Assembly (NCBI RefSeq): GCF_001636055.1
Contig: NZ_CP011789.1
Coordinates: 2,604,001-2,668,000 of the forward strand
Direction: 5' to 3'
Source: Pseudomonas putida
GTDB taxonomy: Bacteria > Pseudomonadota > Gammaproteobacteria > Pseudomonadales > Pseudomonadaceae
Length of the DNA: 64,000 nucleotides
Under the pieces are notes generated by a model that did no database searches, had not been told where the DNA came from, and was given only the letters and a program-made list of their open reading frames with translations. Shown in pieces: positions 58,913 through 64,000 of this stretch. Position numbers and translations under genes: made by a program. Each line of letters begins with the position of its first letter. Within the stretch, counting starts at the first letter, position 1.

Positions 58913-59283
58913 TTGCCCTGATCGCTTCGGTGAGCGCCGCAGGTATTGCTGGCACCTTGCTTCGCTTTGCGGCGGGCAACTGGGTCAATGCCCACTGGCC
59001 ACGGCACTTCTATCTCGCTACGCTTGCGGTCAATCTGGTGGGCTGCCTGATCATTGGTGTGCTGTACGGCCTGTTTCTCAACAAGCCCGGCGTGCCGATC
59101 GAGGTACGTGCGGGGCTGATCGTCGGCTTCGTCGGCGGGTTGACCACCTTTTCATCCTTTTCACTGGATACCGTGCGCCTGCTCGAAAGCGGACAGGCGC
59201 CCCTGGCCTTCGGCTATGCCGCCGCCAGCGTGCTGGGCGGGCTGCTCGCCACCTGGGCTGGCCTGGCCCTGACCCGAATCTGA
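58909..59283 (+). CDS. crcB: Fluoride ion channel CrcB/Fluc
   Basis: This inner-membrane fluoride exporter has 124 residues with four hydrophobic helices. The signature [17 protein letters not shown] is present, with the Phe/Thr/Ser positions that line the fluoride path. An Asn in [13 protein letters not shown] marks helix 2. It uses a GTG start that overlaps the rarA stop (GTGA). No fluoride riboswitch can lie directly upstream because the gene is coupled to rarA; expression is probably constitutive with the operon. Confidence 0.93.
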   Translation: MIALIASVSAAGIAGTLLRFAAGNWVNAHWPRHFYLATLAVNLVGCLIIGVLYGLFLNKPGVPIEVRAGLIVGFVGGLTTFSSFSLDTVRLLESGQAPLAFGYAAASVLGGLLATWAGLALTRI

Positions 59284-59295
59284 ACCAACACCTAA

Positions 59296-60594
<1,299 letters not shown>

Positions 60595-61986
60595 ATGAAG
60601 TACCTGCCGCTGTTCCATAAGCTGCAGGGCGGCCGGGTTCTGGTCGTCGGCGGCGGTGAGATCGCCCTGCGCAAGGCGCGCCTGCTGGCGGATGCCGGGG
60701 GTGTGCTACGGGTGGTCGCGCCGGAAGTCGACGGCCAGTTGGCCGCACTGGCCAGGGAAGGCAGCGGAGAGGTGCTGGTGCGTGGCTATCAGGTCGCTGA
60801 CCTGGAGGGGTGCCGTCTGGTGATCGCTGCCACCGATGACCCGGCGCTCAACGCGCAGGTGTCGGAAGACGCACAAGCGCGCAGCCTGCCGGTCAACGTG
60901 GTGGATGCACCGGCCCTGTGCACGGTGATCTTCCCTGCCATCGTCGATCGCTCGCCCTTGGTGGTGGCGGTATCCAGTGGCGGCGATGCGCCCGTGCTGG
61001 CACGCTTGATCCGGGCCAAGCTCGAGGCCTGGATTCCGTCCACCTATGGCGAGCTGGCAGGCCTGGCCGCGCGTTTTCGTGACAAGGTCAAGTCGCTGTA
61101 CCCGGACGTCAACCAGCGGCGCGGCTTCTGGGAGACAGTGTTCCAGGGGCCGATCGCCGAGCGCCAGTTGGCCGGGCAGGGCGCCGAAGCCGAGCGCCTG
61201 TTGCAGGCCATGGTCGATGGCGCGCCTGTGCAACAGGGCGGTGAGGTCTATCTGGTCGGTGCCGGCCCTGGTGATCCCGACTTGTTGACCTTCCGTGCCT
61301 TGCGCCTGATGCAGCAGGCTGACGTGGTGCTTTACGACCGTCTGGTGGCTCCGGCCATCATCGAGATGTGCCGGCGTGATGCCGAGCGCATCTATGTCGG
61401 CAAGCGTCGCGCTGACCATGCCGTGCCCCAGGACCAGATCAACCGCCTGTTGGTCGATCTGGCCCGCCAAGGGAAGCGTGTGTTGCGCCTGAAGGGCGGC
61501 GATCCATTCATCTTCGGCCGTGGCGGCGAGGAGATCGAGGAACTGGCCGATGAGGGCATCCCCTTCCAGGTGGTGCCGGGTATCACGGCGGCCAGCGGCT
61601 GTTCGGCCTACGGCGGTATTCCGCTGACTCACCGCGACTACGCCCAGTCGGTGCGCTTCGTCACGGGTCACCTCAAGGACGGCACCAGCAACCTGCCCTG
61701 GAATGACCTGGTGGCGCCAGCCCAGACCCTGGTGTTCTACATGGGCCTGGTTGGCTTGCCGACCATCTGCGCCGAGTTGATCCGTCATGGTCGTGCGGCA
61801 AGCACGCCGGCAGCGCTGGTGCAGCAGGGCACTACCCGCAATCAGCGCGTGTTCACCGGGACCCTGGCAGACCTGCCGGACCTGGTCGCCCGGCATGAAG
61901 TGCATGCGCCGACCCTGGTGATCGTTGGGGAAGTGGTGCAGTTGCGTGACAAGCTGGCCTGGTTCGAAGGGGCGCAGAACAGCTGA
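60595..61986 (+). CDS. cysG: Siroheme synthase CysG (trifunctional)
   Basis: CysG makes siroheme, the cofactor of sulfite and nitrite reductases, from uroporphyrinogen III. The 463-residue fusion has an N-terminal NAD-dependent dehydrogenase/ferrochelatase module ([19 protein letters not shown]). The C-terminal SAM-dependent uroporphyrinogen methyltransferase module starts near residue 217 ([20 protein letters not shown]). It includes [20 protein letters not shown] and [20 protein letters not shown]. It abuts the serS stop with no spacing. A REP pair follows. Confidence 0.95.
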   Translation: MKYLPLFHKLQGGRVLVVGGGEIALRKARLLADAGGVLRVVAPEVDGQLAALAREGSGEVLVRGYQVADLEGCRLVIAATDDPALNAQVSEDAQARSLPVNVVDAPALCTVIFPAIVDRSPLVVAVSSGGDAPVLARLIRAKLEAWIPSTYGELAGLAARFRDKVKSLYPDVNQRRGFWETVFQGPIAERQLAGQGAEAERLLQAMVDGAPVQQGGEVYLVGAGPGDPDLLTFRALRLMQQADVVLYDRLVAPAIIEMCRRDAERIYVGKRRADHAVPQDQINRLLVDLARQGKRVLRLKGGDPFIFGRGGEEIEELADEGIPFQVVPGITAASGCSAYGGIPLTHRDYAQSVRFVTGHLKDGTSNLPWNDLVAPAQTLVFYMGLVGLPTICAELIRHGRAASTPAALVQQGTTRNQRVFTGTLADLPDLVARHEVHAPTLVIVGEVVQLRDKLAWFEGAQNS

Positions 61987-62007
61987 TCACTGGCACCACT
62001 TTGTGAT

Positions 62008-62082
62008 CCATTCGCGGGCAAGCCCGCTCCCACAGGTACGGCGCCGCTTTAAACCTGTGGGAGCGGGCTTGCCCGCGAATGG
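62008..62082. repeat. Perfect REP inverted pair between cysG and the hydroquinone reductase gene
   Basis: The 30-base arms 62008-62037 and 62053-62082 are exact inverted copies, with a 15-base spacer. The core is GCGGGCAAGCCCGCTCCCAC. This is the best-preserved copy in the window. Confidence 0.93.
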
Positions 62083-62097
62083 GCTGCGAAGCAGCCC
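62081..62097. terminator. Hairpin after the REP pair, possible terminator
   Basis: GGGCTGC-GAA-GCAGCCC (62081-62097) is a perfect 7-bp stem 9 bp from the stop of the convergent minus-strand gene. No T run follows, so a terminator role is inferred from position. Confidence 0.4.
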
Positions 62098-62105
62098 CAG
62101 CGATT

Positions 62106-63065
62106 TCAACCCTGCCATATTCCCTTGCCCGCCAACCGCTCACGGTCATGGGGCAGCGTGAAGTCCTGCAACGGCCCCTTGGGCACGATGCCGTTCGGGT
62201 TGATGGTCTTGTGGCTCATGTAGTAGTGCTTCTGGATATGCTCCATATTCACCGTCTGCGCCACCCCCGGCCACTGATAAAGCTCGCGTAGCCAGTTGGA
62301 GAGGTTCGGGTAGTCCGCCAGTCGTCGCAGGTTGCACTTGAAATGCCCGTGATACACAGCATCGAAGCGCACCAGCGTGGTGAACAGCCTTACATCCGCC
62401 TCGGTCAGGTATTCGCCGGCCAGGTAGCGCTGGGTGTCGAGCAGCGCCTCCAGGTGATCCAGCTCATTGAACACCTCATCGAACGCTGCCTCGTACGCCT
62501 CCTGGGTGGTGGCGAAGCCTGCGCGATAAACGCCGTTGTTCACCGCCGGGTAAATGCGTTCGTTGAGTGCATCGATAGTCGCGCGCAGTGGTTCGGGATA
62601 GAGGTCCAGGCGGTTGCCGGTCAACTCATCGAACGCGCTGTTGAGGATGCGGATGATTTCCGCTGATTCGTTGTTGACGATGCGCTTCTCTTGCTTGTCC
62701 CACAGCACCGGTACCGTCACCCGGCCAGTGTAGTGCGGATCATCCAAGGTATAGCGTTGATGCAGGTACTGGAGGGCGTCGAGATGATCGCCGGTCGAGC
62801 CTTGTGCGGTGTCGAAGGTCCAACCATGCTCGCCCATCAGCCAGCTCACTACAGATACGTCGATCAGTGGCTCCAGGCCCTTGAGTGCGCGGAGGATCAG
62901 GGTGCGGTGCGCCCATGGGCAGGCCAGCGAAACATACAGGTGGTAACGGCCTGCTTCGGCCGCAGGTAGCGCATTTCGGCGCTGGGCGTTTTCGCGGCGG
63001 AAGGCGCCATCCTTGCTGTTCTGGTACCACTGGTCATGCCAGCGGCCGTCGATCAAAAGGCCCAT
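62106..63065 (-). CDS. yqjG: Glutathionyl-hydroquinone reductase (YqjG/ECM4 family)
   Basis: This Xi-class GST uses a cysteine to remove glutathione from glutathionyl-hydroquinones. The 319-residue protein has the active-site motif ACPWAHR at about residues 50-56, GRVTVPVLWDKQEKRIVNNE with SAEIIRILNSAFDE, and the family's C-terminal YYMSHKTINPNGIVPKGP. The start at 63065 follows GGAG; an earlier start adds four residues. It detoxifies quinones and may recycle products of aromatic breakdown. Confidence 0.93.
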   Translation of the reverse strand: MGLLIDGRWHDQWYQNSKDGAFRRENAQRRNALPAAEAGRYHLYVSLACPWAHRTLILRALKGLEPLIDVSVVSWLMGEHGWTFDTAQGSTGDHLDALQYLHQRYTLDDPHYTGRVTVPVLWDKQEKRIVNNESAEIIRILNSAFDELTGNRLDLYPEPLRATIDALNERIYPAVNNGVYRAGFATTQEAYEAAFDEVFNELDHLEALLDTQRYLAGEYLTEADVRLFTTLVRFDAVYHGHFKCNLRRLADYPNLSNWLRELYQWPGVAQTVNMEHIQKHYYMSHKTINPNGIVPKGPLQDFTLPHDRERLAGKGIWQG

Positions 63066-63163
63066 GTGGAGCTCCAATTACCAAGTCGTTTGTCGTTGGA
63101 GCTCAGTCTAGGGCATACCGTTCGAATAAATAGCGCAAATATCGCCAGCCATTGATCGAGTGA

Positions 63164-64000
63164 TTAGATGTTTCGGTTTGACCAGAACGTACGCGCGGTG
63201 CTGAACGCCAGTTCGCGATCCTGGCCCAGACCGCGCAGCGCCAGGGCCATGGTCGCGACTACTGCCAGCTCGCCATAGCTGTCCTGCGCCGCGCCGCGCC
63301 ATACCGCCAACAGATGCTCAGGCTCAAGCGTTGCCGGCTTGACGTGGCGTTGTGCGCTCAGCGCGGGCCATTCTTCGTCCCAGGCCTCGCTGCCGGTAGT
63401 GCCGTACAAGTGATTGACGACATCGGGGTTCACCTCGATCTCGCCGCCATCACCTTTGATCACCAGGGCGTGATCGCCGAGCAGGCGGCTGGCTTCGCGG
63501 TGCACGGCCTGGTAGCCGGGGTGGAAGATGCTTTGCAGGCCGCAGCGGGCGCCGAGCGGGTTGAGCACGCGGGCCAGGGAGTGGATCGGCGAGCGCAGGC
63601 CCAAGGTGTTGCGCAGATCGATCATCCGCTGCAACTGCGGCGCCCAGTCCTGCAACGGGAAGAAGGCCAGTTGCTGCTGATCCAGGCTGCTGGCGACCGC
63701 TTGCCAGTCACGGCACAGGGGGATATCCAACAGGGTGAGCAATTGTTCGGTGTACAGGCGCCCGGCCGTGTGGGCGCCGCCGCCATGCATGAGAATGCGC
63801 ACGCCGTTGCCAGCCAGGCACTTGGCGGCCAGCAGGTACCAGGGCAGGTGGCGCTTCTTGCCGGCATAGCTTGGCCAGTCGATATCCACGGCGATCGATG
63901 GTGCTTGCAGGTGGCTGCGCAGGGCTTCGGTGAAACCAGCCAGTTCCTCGGCACTTTCCTCCTTGTGCCGCAGCAGCATCAGGAAGGCGCCCAGTTGGGT
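63164..64000 (-). CDS. ybiB: YbiB-type anthranilate phosphoribosyltransferase-like protein (5' end outside window)
   Basis: This is the C-terminal ~278 residues of a TrpD2/YbiB protein, which shares the nucleoside phosphorylase/TrpD fold but is not the tryptophan enzyme. YbiB of E. coli binds nucleic acids. The frame is open through the window end with GAFLMLLRHKEESAEELAGF, a TrpD-type segment, so the start lies beyond 64000. Other visible parts are LAGNGVRILMHGGGAHTAGR, the LRNTLGLRSPIHSLARVLNP motif and HALVIKGDGGEIEVNPD. It lies 98 bp upstream of yqjG on the same strand. Confidence 0.88.
   Translation of the reverse strand, partial: TQLGAFLMLLRHKEESAEELAGFTEALRSHLQAPSIAVDIDWPSYAGKKRHLPWYLLAAKCLAGNGVRILMHGGGAHTAGRLYTEQLLTLLDIPLCRDWQAVASSLDQQQLAFFPLQDWAPQLQRMIDLRNTLGLRSPIHSLARVLNPLGARCGLQSIFHPGYQAVHREASRLLGDHALVIKGDGGEIEVNPDVVNHLYGTTGSEAWDEEWPALSAQRHVKPATLEPEHLLAVWRGAAQDSYGELAVVATMALALRGLGQDRELAFSTARTFWSNRNI

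Overview
The window is about 64 kb of GC-rich DNA from a Pseudomonas, most likely of the P. putida group. The evidence is the codon usage, the many REP elements with the core GCGGGCAAGCCCGCTCCCAC, and gene blocks typical of that group: glgA-treZ-malQ-treY-(DUF2934)-glgX, gnd-zwf, idh/icd back to back, cspD/clpS-clpA, ftsK-lolA-rarA-crcB-serS-cysG. Almost all of it is chromosomal core. The clear accessory region is the first 13 kb.

Layout. (1) 1-13189, plus strand: an insecticidal Tc toxin locus. It holds the C-terminal half of a TcA subunit cut by the window edge, a translationally coupled 1,200-residue protein built from about 113-residue tandem repeats that I cannot assign to a family, and a TcB subunit (SpvB/FG-GAP type) interrupted by one in-frame amber codon. 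No TcC follows. (2) 13295-24138, minus strand: glycogen and trehalose metabolism, in transcription order glgA, treZ, malQ, treY, a DUF2934 gene and glgX. Several junctions are 4-bp overlaps. Together these genes make and debranch alpha-1,4-glucan and convert it to trehalose. (3) 24675-29662: a small coiled-coil protein, gnd-zwf, a glycine-zipper protein, a 59-residue His/Asp/Arg-rich lipoprotein missed by ORF length cut-offs, and a membrane diguanylate cyclase. (4) 29683-34115: a sulfonate-type binding protein, a flavin monooxygenase, a GST and an OprD porin, with two striking inverted repeats, looking like an organosulfur uptake region. (5) 34221-39330: glutaminase, topoisomerase III with a LexA-like box upstream, and a family I.3 RTX lipase.

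(6) 39366-48963: GNAT protein, RoxA, purB, hflD, mnmA, nudJ, and the two isocitrate dehydrogenases (monomeric idh and dimeric icd) transcribed divergently. (7) 49037-54064: cspD, clpS, clpA, infA, bpt and aat. This gathers the bacterial N-degron pathway in 5 kb: two aminoacyl-tRNA-protein transferases tag N-termini, and the ClpS adaptor with the ClpA unfoldase removes the tagged proteins. (8) 54472-61986, plus strand: ftsK (LexA box upstream), lolA, rarA, crcB, serS, cysG. (9) 62106-64000, minus strand: glutathionyl-hydroquinone reductase and a TrpD-like YbiB protein cut by the window end.

I found no tRNA, rRNA, CRISPR array, insertion sequence or prophage. The most novel material is the Tc locus: the repeat protein between TcA and TcB, the amber-split TcB and its apparent extra helical segment. 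Start codons were moved from the longest ORF wherever a ribosome binding site and family length argued for it; reasons are given per gene.
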